Assembly (NCBI GenBank): GCA_021442155.1
Contig: CM038221.1
Span: 42,727,648-42,791,647, forward strand
DNA from: Cymbidium sinense
Lineage: Eukaryota > Streptophyta > Magnoliopsida > Asparagales > Orchidaceae
Length of the DNA: 64,000 bases
Direction of reading: 5' to 3'
This document shows, piece after piece, positions 1 through 13,300 of the stretch. Within the stretch, counting starts at the first letter, position 1; each line of letters begins with the position of its first letter. The notes beneath the pieces were generated by a model, which saw only the letters and a program-made list of their open reading frames with translations, searched no databases and was not told the DNA's origin. The position numbers and the translations under genes were made by a program.

Positions 1-294
1 TTCCTATTTCTTAAGATATAATTAACTATAGAATCTTACTTCTATAAGGAACTAAAAAACTTGACATAAAATAAACCTTGCTTTACTTCTCCATATAAAG
101 TAGAGGAATGATCTCTGGTATATACGAAGACCCATCTACCTTAGGAGTCCTTATTAAGTGATTAGGTATATTGTAGGGTGATATTTCTATCTTTCAGGAT
201 GATACATCATACCTTAATATCATACCCAATCACTTCAATAAATACCCCCTAAGATCTGCATGATGTCCCTACCGCTCCAAATTAAAACACCACA
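1..294 (+). repeat. Terminal segment of the foldback repeat family, forward copy
   Basis: This segment matches, in the same orientation, 4,471-4,751 and 15,894-16,172. Shared landmarks are a start near GATGTAATTAACTATGAAGG, a central block around AGGAGTCCTTATTAGGTGATT, and an end CTCCAAATTAAAACACCACA. It abuts an inverted, truncated copy of the same sequence that starts near 305. No coding potential was seen. It is read as the end of a neighbouring copy of the same repeat family whose body lies left of the window. Confidence 0.75.
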
Positions 295-299
295 TATAC

Positions 300-1550
300 T
301 ATCTCAAAAGAGAGAAAATCACCCTATAATGAACTCAATCACTTAATAAAGACTCCTAAGGTAGATGAGTCTACATATATACCAAGGATCTCTCCCTTAC
401 TTTACATGGATAAGTAAAGTAGGGGGTCTAATTTATTCTGAGTTCTTTAGATCCCTATGAAAGCAAGCTTCCATAGTTAATTATATCATAGGAAATGAGA
501 ATTTTCTAAGAACACTCTCGATTAAAGTAGTCAACTAATATCTTCAAAGATTGCAAAGTTAGACTATCAAAAGATTGGTTGTTATTGGAAATCAAATGGG
601 ATTGTTTGAATAATATGACTTCTTCATAGATTCAAAAGAAGAATAAATAGGAAGCATTTAATATACTAGGAAGCCTAGTGGTTTCTTTAGTCTACCTTAT
701 GGTGAGGATTTACATTTTTTTGAAAGAAAGAATTTTTTTTTCATTTGAGTTGAAATTTTATTAGAATGTTAGGACTCATATTCCAACAACGCATGATTAT
801 GAAAATGCCTTGGAGGTGAGGAATTATACTCATAGCAAGAGAGAAACAAGCAGCCTTAGAACCTAGATCTAGAGTGCTCTATAATAAGCTAAGAATTATA
901 CCTAAATCTATCGAGGAAAGTGGGATATAATGGTTTACTTCCACTAAGGAGAGTGGACCAATCCTGACTCTTCTAGGCTTACAACCACCTAAAGTGGATA
1001 CTAGCTAATACTTTCTACATTTTAAAATCATGAGGCTAGTCATATGTAAATGCAAGATGGCTAGGTTGTTATTAATTAAGAAATGATCTAGAGTCATAAA
1101 CTCACTCCTTAAAAGACTAGATCATGATTGGTATAAAAATATGACTTAGATTAATACAAAATTTGTAAATTTTTAAATTCTTTTGACACATTAATTTGGA
1201 CCAAAGCTTGGGGTAATTGTGCCTAAATGCATGATGAAATTCAGTTGCGGGCTAAGATAGCAGGAAAAAGGGTGTTTTCCACTAGATGGGACTGTCCTCA
1301 TAGGTCAAGAATGCCCCCTATCATGCAAGAGTGGAGATTCCCTATTTTAAAAAGTGAAACAATATGATATGCATGGTGTGATAATATACAATATCTAACT
1401 AAGGGGTTGTTAAATCTTTTGTTTATATTGAGGTCATGAGTTGATTAAGATATAGTTATGAATTATTAATGAGGGTAGAAAAGTTAATTTTATCCTAAAG
1501 AGCTTATCGTATCTATGCCACATATCAAATTATTGCAATTTAAGAAACCT
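300..1550 (-). repeat. Outer part of the left arm of the giant inverted repeat
   Basis: This stretch is the reverse complement, with substitutions, of about 14,822-16,050 and also of 3,396-4,650. Examples are the segment near 360-390 (TAAGGTAGATGAGTCTACAT) and the one near 1,290-1,330 (TAGATGGGACTGTCCTCATA, matching CTATGAGAGCAGTCCCTTGT in reverse at 15,090-15,110). It stops at 1,550 at AAGAAACCT. The missing continuation of the arm resumes at 4,752 with AAACCTATGAA. The outermost roughly 120 bp of the arm are lost at the junction near 294-305. Confidence 0.7.
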
Positions 1551-4500
1551 GTTGGTCTCTGTGGTGTTTTAATTTGGAGTCGTTAGGACACCACACAGAT
1601 CTTATGGGGTACTACTGAAGTGATCGGGTATGACATTAAGGTATGATGTACCATCTCGAAAGATGGAGACATTGCCCTATAATGGACCTAATCACCTAAT
1701 AAGAACTCCTAAGGCAGATGAGTCTTCGTATATACCAAAGATATTTCCCCTAATTTATATGAAAAAGTAAAACATGGTTTATTTTATGCCAAGTTCTTTA
1801 ATTCCCTATAGAGGAAAACCTCCATAGTTAATTACATCTTCCCCCTACTTATTTAATTTCATTTATGTGTGTACATATATTAGAACATGAAGTAAAACCC
1901 TTTTCTTTTTTCCACTAAGCTTTATATAAGTAAAAGACATTTATATACAACCTTTTCATGATTTTATTTCTATGTTTATGTATATGCTTATGTGTATTTG
2001 AATTGACAAGTATACAATCTGGACATCCCGGGAACATGAGGTTTTGAGTAGCCCCAAGGAGATCTTAAATAATTTCACTTTCCTAATTTAATAATGACAC
2101 ATACTTACTTAAATTCCTTATACAAGTTTGCATATGCTTAAATATTGAAATAAAATCCCTTTTTCTATCAAGTCCATGCATCAACATTCATTAGGTGTGA
2201 AAAAATATGAGTACATTGCATATTAAATCAAATATTAAAGAAACTTATAAGCAAAGAATTTGGATGTTATTGATAATGAAAAGGAGTAGTAGAGTATTAT
2301 TCATGTGATGGTGACTTGATTTCATTAGTCTTAAGATGCCTTTCATGTTTGGATAAGATTCATTAAGACTAATCTAAACTTAAGCAAAAATATAATTCAT
2401 GAATGGTCTATTAAAAAAGTTAAAGTAATGATGATCTATCTTTAAAATCAACTTAGGCTAGGGATGAAAGAGTTAAGTCTCTTTCTTCTCTTCATAATGA
2501 TTAGATCTTAAGTAAAAAGTAAACAAACTAAAAATACATAAGTTAAAACTCAATCAAGTTACTACAAGACTTAAAGTGAAGCCACCCTTAATGGATAATT
2601 TAAACAATCCCAAACTTTAGAAAATCCTAACTCTGATGCTCAATCAAGACATACCACACTAAGCTTTAACACACACATTAGAATACTAAGTCACTGATCT
2701 TAGTATTAGGTTAGGCTGATGTACATTGTGGTGAAAATGTTTTAGTTTGAGATGTAATGTTTTAGAATGGATGTTCGGATAGTTTGTACGTGGACTGGAT
2801 GTCAGGTCGTTATTAGCCTAATAATATTTTATATATGAGATTATGCTTGAGAGACCACTGTAATAATAAATGAATATAAAACATGCTTTTACTTGCAAGT
2901 GTTTCTTTTGTCCCTAAGCATAATCTAATTAGGGCAAGTGGGCTTGGTTACCCAAGTGTAGTGTGCTAAGTCCAAATATGTGAAGTATAAATGCTTGATT
3001 TGTATGTTTGATTAGCTAATATCTATTTTATAGGTGTGGTTATATTCTTTTTATAAAGATATAATTTTTAATGGGATTAAGATTAGTGCTATGGGGTTTA
3101 GGATGTGCGGTGGCTAGAAGGTAAGGACCCGGAAGGCCTTGTGAAGCTTGGATCAAGTTAATCCAAAGAAGGAAAGAAGAACAAGAATTGAAAAGTCCCA
3201 TAGCCTTTATTTTATTTATAAGATTTAATTATAATCTCGGCTATATAAGGGTAGATCTCTGCTATACAACTATTTTTTTTCTTTTTTCTAGAGTGTACGG
3301 CAGTACTCAGCCGCATCAGCCTTTTATTATTTTATGAAATCTAAATGTTTGATTATTATGTTTAGAATGTGCAATATAAATGGCATACTTTTCATAGGTT
3401 TCTTAAAGTATGTATATTTTATGTGTGGCCTAGATGCGGTAAGCTCTTTAGGATAAAATTAAATTTTCTATCCTCACTAAATAACTCATAACTAAATTCT
3501 AATGCAACTCACAACCTCATTTTAAAACCTAGGTATATAAATAAAATAATAAAAGATTTAGAAACCCCTTAGTTGAATGGTTGTATGCTATAACAACATC
3601 CATGTCATATTATTCCATCCTTAAATATAGAGGATCTTCACTCTTGCATGATGAGGGCAGGCTTGACCTGTGAGAGCAGTCCCTTGTAGTAGAGAATATC
3701 TCTTCTCATTGATTTAGCCCATAATTGAATTTTATCATACATGTAGGCATAATTGTCTTAAGCCTTGGTCTAAAATAAATGTGTCAAAATGATCCAAAAA
3801 TACATAAATTTTTAACATTAGTCTAAGTCATGTTTGCATACCAAATATTATCAAGTCTTTTATGTAGTGAGTTTAGAATTCTAGCTTACTTCCTAATTAA
3901 ATAACAACCTAACTATCTTGCATCTACATAAAATTGGCCAACATGATTTTAAAGCATAGGAGTTATTAGCTAGTGACCACTCTAAGCAATTATAATCCTA
4001 GAAGAGTTGAGATGCGTTCACCCTCTCTCATGAAGGTGAACCACTATATCCCATTATCCCCAATTAGATTTAGGTTATGCTTCTTGCCTATGCTAAAGCA
4101 TTTTAGACTTAGGTCCTAAAGTAGCTTGTTTCACTTTGTTATAAATATAAGTTTTCATTTCTTAGGCATCTCCATAATCTTGTGTTATTGTGTTATATGA
4201 CTTAACACTCTAATAAAATTTTAAATTAAATAAATCAAATTCTCCCCTTCAAAAATATAAAGCCTCATCATATGGTAGATTGGAGCATTCACTAAGTTTT
4301 CTAGTATCTTGAATACTCTTTACTTATCTCTTGGAAATCTGTAAATGAGTATTCCTATTTGAACTCTTCCCATTTGATTTCAAAAATATTCAATTCTAGC
4401 CTTGAAATCTTTTGAGTCATTTATTGACAACTTTAATTGAGAGTATTTTTAGAAAATTCTCATTTTCTAGGATGTAATTAACTATGAAGGTTTGCCTCCA

Positions 4501-4751
4501 TAGATAACTAAAGAACCCTCCTTAAAATAAAACCCACTTTACTTGTCCATATAAAGTATAAGAATGATCTCTGGTATATATGTAGACATATTTTCTTTAG
4601 GAGTCCTTATTAGGTGATTGAGTCTATTGTAGGATGATGTTTTTATCTTGCAAGATAGTACATTACTTCTTAAATATCATACTTAGTCACTTTAATAAGA
4701 ACCCCTAAGATCTGTCGTGGTGTCCCTATGACTCCAAATTAAAATACCACA
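1551..4751 (+). mobile_element. Nested 3.2-kb non-autonomous element of the same repeat family
   Basis: The element starts with TGTGGTGTTTTAATTTGGAG at 1,560 and ends with the complement CTCCAAATTAAAATACCACA at 4,751. About 280 bp at each end (1,560-1,838 and 4,471-4,751) are inverted copies of each other. The interior, about 1,845-4,470, follows the same order of sequence blocks as 13,290-15,890. AAACCT occurs on both sides (1,545-1,550 and 4,752-4,757). That string is present only once at the corresponding uninterrupted place in the right arm (about 14,822-14,827, as AGGTTT). Nine extra bases (1,551-1,559) lie between the left AAACCT and the TG end. I read it as an insertion that split the left arm. 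No transposase frame is visible, and the class is unresolved. Confidence 0.55.
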
Positions 4752-5890
4752 AAACCTATGAAAATCATAAGATTTTTATTGTGCAATGTAAACACAATAA
4801 TCAAACATTTGATTTTCATAAAAAAAAATTAAAATGGCATGTGCGGCCAGGTACCACCATACACCAAGGAAAAGAAAAAAATTTGGGTAGCCTAGCTCTA
4901 CCCTTATACAACCCACATTATAACTAAAATTATAATAAAAGAAAAAGTTATCGAGGTTTTCAATTCTTCTTCATCTTCACTTCTTGGATTTGTTTGCTTT
5001 AGAGTTCATAGGGCCTCCCAGGTTTATGCTTTTTGGCCACTACTCATCCTAAACCCCATAGCACTAATCATAATCCTATTGAAAAATTACATTTTTAAAA
5101 GGAAAGTAACTCTAACTACACCTACAAAGCATATATTAGCTAAACAAACATACAAGCCAAACAATCAAATTTCACATATTTGGACTTATCACCTTGCACT
5201 TAAGTAACCAAGCCCACCTGTCCTAATTGGATTGTTCTTGGGGACCTAAGCAACACCTACAAATAAAAGCCATTTTTATATTATATTATTACAGCAGTCC
5301 CTTAAGTACAATCCCAGAATGAAAACTTCAACAGGCTAATAACGGCCTAACATCTAGTCTATGTATAAGAAATCCTAACATCTAGTTTAAAAATATTACA
5401 TCACAAAATAAAACATATCACCATAATAATCACCGAACTAACTTAATACTAAGATCGGTGATTTGGTATTCTAATATGTGTGCTATAACCAAAGTGTGGT
5501 ATGTCATACTTAGGCATTAAGATTGAAATTTTTCTGGTGCTTGAATGTTTAAGTCCCTTGTTAAGGGTAGTTACACTTCAATTAGATTTTAAATAATATA
5601 TTCTCTTTTATATTTTATTTATAATTTATCATTGTAAAGAGAATAAAGAGAGTTGAATCCTTTTAATCCCTACCTTAAGTTGATTCTACGAGATGGATTT
5701 TATAATTTTTAAAATTTCTTAATGAATCATGAACTTCAATCAATCCTATATTTGGATTTGACTTAATAATTTTTATTTAAACATGAAAGGCATCTTAAAG
5801 TTAATGAAGCCACCTCACCATCAAATGTATAATGCTTTATCATTTTAGTTTCATTATCAAGAACAGTACAATCTCATACACACACACACA

Positions 5891-6345
5891 TGCATTTTAT
5901 ATATTCATTTTGGCACACTTAAACATAACTATGCACTAATTTTGTAACAAAGGAATCTCACTTCATACCCAATCATATGCATACAAGTGTATAAATAAGT
6001 TATGAAGTACGTGTCATTGTTAAACCAAGGAAGTGAGATTATCTAAGATCTCCTTGGGTCTACTTAAAGCCTTGTATTCCCAGGATGTCCAGACTATATA
6101 CTTGAAACTTCAAATACACATGTACTTTATATATTCATTTTGACACCCTTAAACACAAATATGCATGAATTTTGTAACAAAGGAAATCTCACTTCATATC
6201 CAATCATATGCATACAAGTGTATAAGAAAGTTATGCAAGTACGTGCCTTTGTTAAACCAAGAAAGTAAGATTATCTAAGACCTCCTTGGGGCTACTTAAA
6301 GCCTTCTGTTTCTGGGATATCCAAACTATATACTTGTAAGTTCAA

Positions 6346-6350
<5 letters not shown>
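5891..6350. repeat. 230-bp tandem duplication within the left arm
   Basis: Two adjacent units, 5,891-6,120 and 6,121-6,350, repeat with a 230-bp period. Both contain TATATATTCATTTTG near the start, then CAATCATATGCATACAAGTG, then a block around CTTGGG(T/G)CTACTTAAAGCCTT. The equivalent part of the right arm (about 13,200-13,500) also carries two related units. The duplication therefore appears to be a structural part of the repeat family rather than a local accident. Confidence 0.75.

Positions 6351-6354
<4 letters not shown>

Positions 6355-6406
<52 letters not shown>
6355..6406. repeat. TA and CA dinucleotide microsatellite
   Basis: An uninterrupted TA run of about 40 bp is followed by a short CA run. 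It sits directly after the second 230-bp unit. Confidence 0.95.
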
Positions 6407-9280
6407 AAAATGAAATCATGAAATATTGTAGGTTATTATCTTTTAACAAATGATTTTTTTTATTTGAGTTTAATTGCTTACAATGAGACTTGCAAATATC
6501 AAGATTTGCTTTCTATTCATTTAATTGATAGTTAGCACCTAATTCTTACCTAAAGAAGAAAATTAATTTGAGATTTACATAGTAATAATAGCTACACCAT
6601 ATAATTTGTCTTCCATATCATGCAATTAGATGCAACATTTTCTTTTAAATTTAAAATATGAATGTATGAAACACATGGCAGGCAAACTTTTGATAATTGA
6701 AATAAGATAATTATACATCATCAAATGACATACTTAGCTTCATTAGAACCCAAGGACAGTTATATTAAATAAACCCACCATAAGCCAAATCAAAATTTCC
6801 TTAAGATTTAAACTTTTGTGTTTTGAATTATTTAATCTTAAAGAGGATAAGCATGATCAATTTATTTAACCCATGTTGATGTTTGTTAGTCAATCAATTC
6901 AACAAAAAATTAAGTTAATTTTATGACTTAATTTAATTTAGCTCGTTAACAAGTCAATTAATCACCTCCCAAAGAGTCCCTTAATTTAACTAACCATCAA
7001 GCAAGTGCCTATGAAATATGATGACACAATTGAAAATAAAAACAACAACGCCCTAAGAATTCTAATGCAATTAGGTATATGTTAAAATGATTAATTGAAT
7101 TAAGAGAATTAAGATAATTAGTTTCATAATTCCACAAATCTATGCAAAATCATAATTTCATTAAAACCCTTATGTTAACTAAGCATATAAGGAGGATTAA
7201 TTAAATCAATCTTGCTTGTTGTACTTATTATGATGATGTGATTTTTATTTATTTTAATTTTCTCTCTCTTTTCATTTTATTTAATTATTTAATCATTTAA
7301 TTATAGGCCTTAAAGATGATTTTTGAGGAAATAATTAGGAGGGGAGGTCCTAATTATTTTTCTTGATCATGTTTACTGTTATGATGATTAAATAACCTTC
7401 CCTAATCAAGTTCATAATTTTCTCAATTCTAATATTTATTAAATTACTTCAAAGAGGTAATTAGGACTTAAAATTATGATTTTCTTAATCTACTTAGTAA
7501 ATTAATCCAAGAAAATTATGAGAGGCAGAAGTCATCCCATGTATTCAACATGCTAATTTTTAGGTTAATTAGTCAAGTAATTAAAGCTTAATTAATATAA
7601 TTAAAAAATTTTAAGCTCTAATTAATCATTGTTCATCGATCAAAACTTAGAAATTTTATTTTCCTTAGATTCTCCTCTATCTAAGCTTTCTAGAATTTGT
7701 TTATTAGTATTTTTTTATTTTTTTATAATTAGCTATGAATTTTTAAAGTTCAAGCTAATTAATCACATTTTTAGCCATAATTAATCAATTTATATAGTCA
7801 GCACCATGCAGACACTAACACGGTAGTGCTTTCCATGAGGCATCATAGGATTGGCTATTTAAAACGTCCAATGAAGCAGCTGACTCAATGGTGACGAACA
7901 TGATTTCATCTTGGCCATTTGATCTTGGATCGAATGATCGAGATTAATCCCATGATTTTAAAGGAAATAAATGAAAAAAAATCTGACATGATTAATCACG
8001 GCTGTCTATTCTAACCACACGAAATGAACGATTGATGATCCATCATCCCACGAGCGTCCAAAGATGGACACCATCTTACTTCTACCGCTTAATTCGAGCT
8101 CACCGGAGCTTGTTTGACTATGAAAATGATTCCAAAATGATCAAGGATGAAATCTAAGAAGATCATACAGTGGGATTCACATGAAATCATGATTTCCTTT
8201 ACAAAAGACTAACAATCCTAGAGATTTCTATGATTTTCAAGATTTTACCTCATCGGAGCTCAAGACCGGTGGTTCGTCAATTAAGATAGCTTTGTCTTGA
8301 AGAGATGAAGTCATGTTAAGAAGCCCGCGAGTTGCCTCACTGTCAGTTTCTCTCTGGACCAAATATCATCATGAAGCTCATCGGAGTTAGCCTTAAGGTG
8401 GTTTTCGGTGCTTGAATCGACCAGGAATCAATTTATTTTGGCTCATCGAGGCTAGAGAAAGGTGTGGGGAGAATTAATTTAGGTTTGTTGGCTTTGGATG
8501 GAGAGAAAGCTTGGGTTCAGGTGGGGCTTGGTCTCACTGGCGACCAGAGGCATGAGTGGGATCGGGGATGCTTAGGGACTACTTTGGATCATTTGAGGAG
8601 AGTGTCTCTTGAATTTGAATAGGAGAGGAGGGGTACACTCCCATTCCCAAGTGAACCAAGCCATGGGATTGGTTCATCCTTTGGCAGTCATCCGACAGTC
8701 CTAGGTGGTCGAAGGTGGTAGAGAACTGGTGATGTGGAGGTGTTTGAGTGCCTAAGGGAGTTTAATGGCCTATCATAGGGTGTACGCCTCTTTTGAGGTG
8801 GACCAATGGCCTACCAAGGGGAGGAGGGCCTCCCCTTGGTCAAGGGCTGCACGCAATAGCTTTGGTTTAGGTTGGGTCAATGAGCCTATGTCCAAAGAGG
8901 GCTAAAGTTGGTTGTTATGGGTAGAAGAGGTGAGTAAGTCTTCGAAATGAAGATTTTGTTTTACCATTAGTTCACTTCATTTGACCCAAATCAAGTTCAC
9001 CATGGGTTGGTTTCACTTGGGCAAGTCAATGGGGACCTAAGAAAGAGTCATGTTGAATTTGGTTGAGTTTGGACTTAGATTGATTGGGTTTGACTCAAGT
9101 TGACTCATATAGGTCAATTTTGATTTACTTGGGCTAGGTTGACTAATTGACCAAATTGGCTCAAGAGGGAAATTAGATTATGTTTGATTGGATATTAAGA
9201 ATGCATTGCTATGATTGGTTTGATACAATTTAAAGTGGATTTGAGTTTGGCTCGCATAGGTTCTTTAAGAACAAATGGGC

Positions 9281-10300
9281 AATGTTGACATCAATTTTGG
9301 AGTGATAGATTAATCATACTTAGATTTCCTTAGTGCTAGGACACTTCTTATGATTAAGGAGACACTAAAACTTAAGCTTACATACTTTTAAAGCATAACC
9401 CTAAGTTCAAAGTCCAAATTGGGACAAATAGGTTCCACCTATCATATGGCCTAAACCAAGACTCATACCTATTCACTCATCCAAACTTAAGCTCATGTGG
9501 ATGGACCTAAACCAACCTTAAACTTATTCAATTAATCTTAATTGAATTTGATTTTCTAATCCAATATCCAATCCAAACTAACTTGGACCATAATCCAAGT
9601 TAACCTACCATGATCTTATAACTTAAATTCAAACCCATTCAAGCAAACTAAATCCAATTTAATTTTCTAAATCAGTCTAATTATTCATTAGATCATTTCA
9701 AGTCACTTCAACACTTGCAATCAAACCAATTGAACCAAAGGAAGGTGACCAACCCAAGTTAGCCCATTTGACCTAAAAGGTTCAAATTAGCCAAAACCCA
9801 ATCAAGCCAAAATAAATTACAATCAAAACCACCAATCAACTTCAAATTTACCATTGAACACACCCCAACCATCCATAACCCCAATTGGTCCAAGATGGCT
9901 TGACCAAGTCACTTGACCCAAAGTGACACAAAAGAGGCAATTGAACCAAACTCCAATTAAATTCCCATTAGATCAAATCATGACACCTAATCTCTTCATT
10001 GATGATTGTAAGTCATTATTGAACACTCCACTATAATCAATTGAACCTAATCAAGCCAATTGGACCATTTGAAGCAAGTTGATCCAATTTGACCTAAAGG
10101 ATCAAGTTGAACTAAATCAATCCTAAACTAAATTGATTGAAACAAATACTTCCAACCAATCACTAATTCAATATCAAACATAATCCAACCTTCAATTGGA
10201 TCCAACTTGGTCAACTTAATCTAATTAGCCCACTTAGCTCAATTTGACCTAAAGGATCAAATTGAACCACTTCACTCCACAATCCAAATTAATTCAAATC
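9281..10300. repeat. Spacer of the inverted repeat, rich in degenerate TTGACC/GGTCAA motifs
   Basis: This is the centre of the large inverted repeat. It begins with sequence around CTTAGTGCTAGGACAC (about 9,330), which reappears inverted at about 17,335-17,350. From about 9,450 the strand is a loose array of short motifs such as CAATTTGACCTAAAGGATCA and ACCCATTTGAC. They recur every few tens of bases and continue into the right arm to about 10,700. The mirror motif set (GGTCAAATTGAGTCAA-like) fills 9,060-9,270 and 16,290-17,150. The array looks like a decayed minisatellite. No frame longer than a few tens of codons makes sense here. Confidence 0.6.
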
Positions 10301-13300
10301 AACTATTCAACTTAATCACCAATGATCAATTAAGCATAGGCCTAACCCATGCTCAAGCCAATTTGGCCAATTTAGTCAAATTTGTTAACATGACCCATTT
10401 GACTCAAATTGAACCATATGAGCCAAATTCAAATCTAACCTAAGTTGAATCAAACCAATTACACTCATTCACTTCAACTGACCAATTGAACTCACCCAAA
10501 TCATCATTTTGACACAATTTGGTCAAATCAACTTATCACAATTGAACCCATTTGACCAATATGAGTCAAATTGAGCCAAACCCAACTAAACTAGATCTAA
10601 ATTAAACCAAACTTGGCATGACTCATCCTTGAGTCACCATGGGCCTATCCAAGTGGACCCAACCCATGGTGAACTCAATTTTGGTCAAACCCATTGAACC
10701 AAACCACCCAAATAGGATAAAATCTCTATTTGGTTGGGTTCTCCACCTCCGTACCCCATGGCAGCCACCTTTGGCTCTTCTTGGACAAGAGGACCACTGA
10801 CCTAACCTAACCCAAAGCTATTTGGGCTTAGCCTTTGGCCAAGAGAGAGTGAGTCCACCCATGGAAACACATTGGTCCACGTAAGGGAGAGGGTACACTC
10901 ATGCCAACCCACTACACTCCCTCAGCCACCTTAGTCTTTAGTTCAATTTTTGGAGGAGAGTATACTCCTCCCCATGGATTCAAATCAAGTAGAGACCTTC
11001 CCTAAACTAGTATGCACAGTTCTATACCCTTTCCCGAGCTCCTCGTGCACTCCACTGTCGGTGAGATCAGCTCCCGATCGAACCTTAGAGCCCCATCCAT
11101 CCAAGTTTCATCAAACCTCCACCAAACCTAAATTAACTCTTCTCACACCTTCACCTCATTTCGGCGAACCAAAATGAATAATTTCCCGAGCAATTCAACC
11201 ACCTAAAGGCATCTCAAGACCAACTCTGGCAAGCATTGCAGTAGCGTTTGGTCCATAGAGCGTTCGGGGGAGAGGCAGTTCATGATCTTCTCAACAAGGC
11301 TTCGTCTCTTCAAGACGAAGCTACCTTTATTGGTAGATAATAGGTCTATAAATCTAACAAGATAAAAATTTGGCAATCGTAGCTTTGTCCCTTATGTGTT
11401 GGTCTTTTTTGAAGTGAATCATATTTATGTGTGATTTTCACCATAGGACCCCCTTAGATTCATTCCCTTGTCATTTTAGAGTCGATTTTGCCATCAAACA
11501 AGCTCTAGTGAGCTCAGATTGAGTGGTGGAAGGCGAATAATGTCCATCTTCAGCGCTCACAGGATGGTAGATCACCGATCATCCGTTATGCATGATTAGA
11601 ATGGATGATCATGATTAATCATGTTAGAAATTTTAATTTAATCTCTTTGGAATCGTCAAATTAATCTCAGTTGTTCGATCTGAGATCGGATAGTCGGGAC
11701 GATGCCTTGTCCATCATCGTCGTGTTGGATGATTTGAGTAACCAATACCGCAATGCCATGTGAAAAGCGTTGCCGCATCACGTCCACATGGAGCCGACGA
11801 TTTAAAAGGTTAAATAGGCTTTAAAAATATAATTAAATGACCAGACTTCAAAAAGTTACAACTAATTCTAAAAAATAAATGTAAATAAACCCATTTTGGA
11901 AAAGCTAGATAGAGAAGAATTTAAGAAAAATAAAATTCTTAATTTATGCCCAATGAATTGTGCCTATTTAAGGCTTGAAGCCTAGATTGATTACTTTAAT
12001 TAATGTCAAATTGCTTGGTTAATTAATTCTGAATTTGGTGGGAAGACTCCATGGGATGTCATCTACCTCCCATAACTTTCTTGAAATTATTTGTCATGTG
12101 ATTTAAAAAATTTTGAATTTTAATCATAATTACTCTCATTAATTAATTAAATAATCATTCAAATTGATAAATAATAAAAATTAAATAAATACTGATAATT
12201 AATCATTATGAATAGTGGTAATAGTGAGGAGAAGTAATTAAAACCCTTTTTGTAGTTATTTTTCAAAATGTATTTCCTTATGAGGGTTAATTAACATGTG
12301 TAATAATTAGGAATTAATTAGAAAAAATTAGTGATAAAATAAAATTCAAACAAAATTTAGTAATCATTTCAGATAATTCAAACATAATATATTAATTTCC
12401 CTTTATGTGTTTAATAATATAAAGTTATTAAAGAAATTATGATTAACCCATTAGCATGGAGAAATCATAAGAGTATCTAACTTAGTTTATTTCCTTCTTT
12501 AATTTAATTAACTCTAGAGCATGAGTCTAATTGCATTAAATTCCTTTAAGCACATTGTAAATTTCACTTTCATAAAAGCATATCATTAAGGGCTCATGAT
12601 ATAGTAGTTAATTAAATTAAAGAAGTTTAAGGAAGGGTAATTAAGTTGATGTGCTTAATGATTTGAACCTAATCAATCCATAAAATTGATTTAATTATTT
12701 TCTTTAAATATATCAAATCACTAACATGGGAAGGGGTAAATACTAAGTATCATCTCTCCAGTTTAGATTTTGACAACTTAAATATTAAAATCAAACCTTG
12801 TAAGAACTTTAGTTAGTCTTAAGAAATATTCATTTGTCTTGATTGTCCTTAGGACTTAATATAATTGAATATGTTATGTGGCAATGTTTAATTACCTATT
12901 TTCAATCATTATAAATATGCATGCCTTTTATTTCACATGCTCATATTTTTTTAAAAAAAGGGAATCAAAAGAATATGATTGCATTTAAGTTGCATATGTT
13001 GGATAAATATTATATGGTGTGGATATTATCACTAATAAATTCTAAATTACTTTCAAAACTATAAGCTAATGATGTAAAATTTAAGCTAATTTTGGATATA
13101 AATGTTCAATAAAGTTTACATTTAGTTATAATTTAAAAATGGTAAGAGATTGTTTTATTTCATGGTTCACGTGTATGTTTACATATATTTGTAGTTGGCA
13201 AGTATATACTCTAGACATCCTGAGAACATAAGGCTTTAAGTAACCCCAAAGAGGTATTAAATAATCTCACTTCTCTAGCTTAATAATGGCACGTATTTGC

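Larger units (their letters stand above)
4752..9280 (-). repeat. Inner left arm of the giant inverted repeat
   Basis: This stretch is the diverged reverse complement of about 10,300-14,827. Paired positions add up to a near-constant 19,580: 4,752 with 14,827, about 5,215 with 14,365, about 7,520 with 12,060, about 8,090 with 11,520, and about 9,160 with 10,400. Clear anchor pairs are GAGCTCACCGGAGCTTGTTT at 8,096 against GAGCTCACTAGAGCTTGTTT read in reverse near 11,515, and AAGTAACCAAGCCCACCTGT near 5,205 against ACTTGGTTACCCAAGTGTAG near 14,378. Many substitutions show the arms are old or evolved separately. No open frame is conserved between the arms, which argues against coding. Confidence 0.8.

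Noticed and set aside
10950..11177. 75-codon open frame in the palindrome right arm
   Set aside because: No family features, and the mirrored stretch of the left arm does not keep the frame open, so it does not behave as coding sequence.
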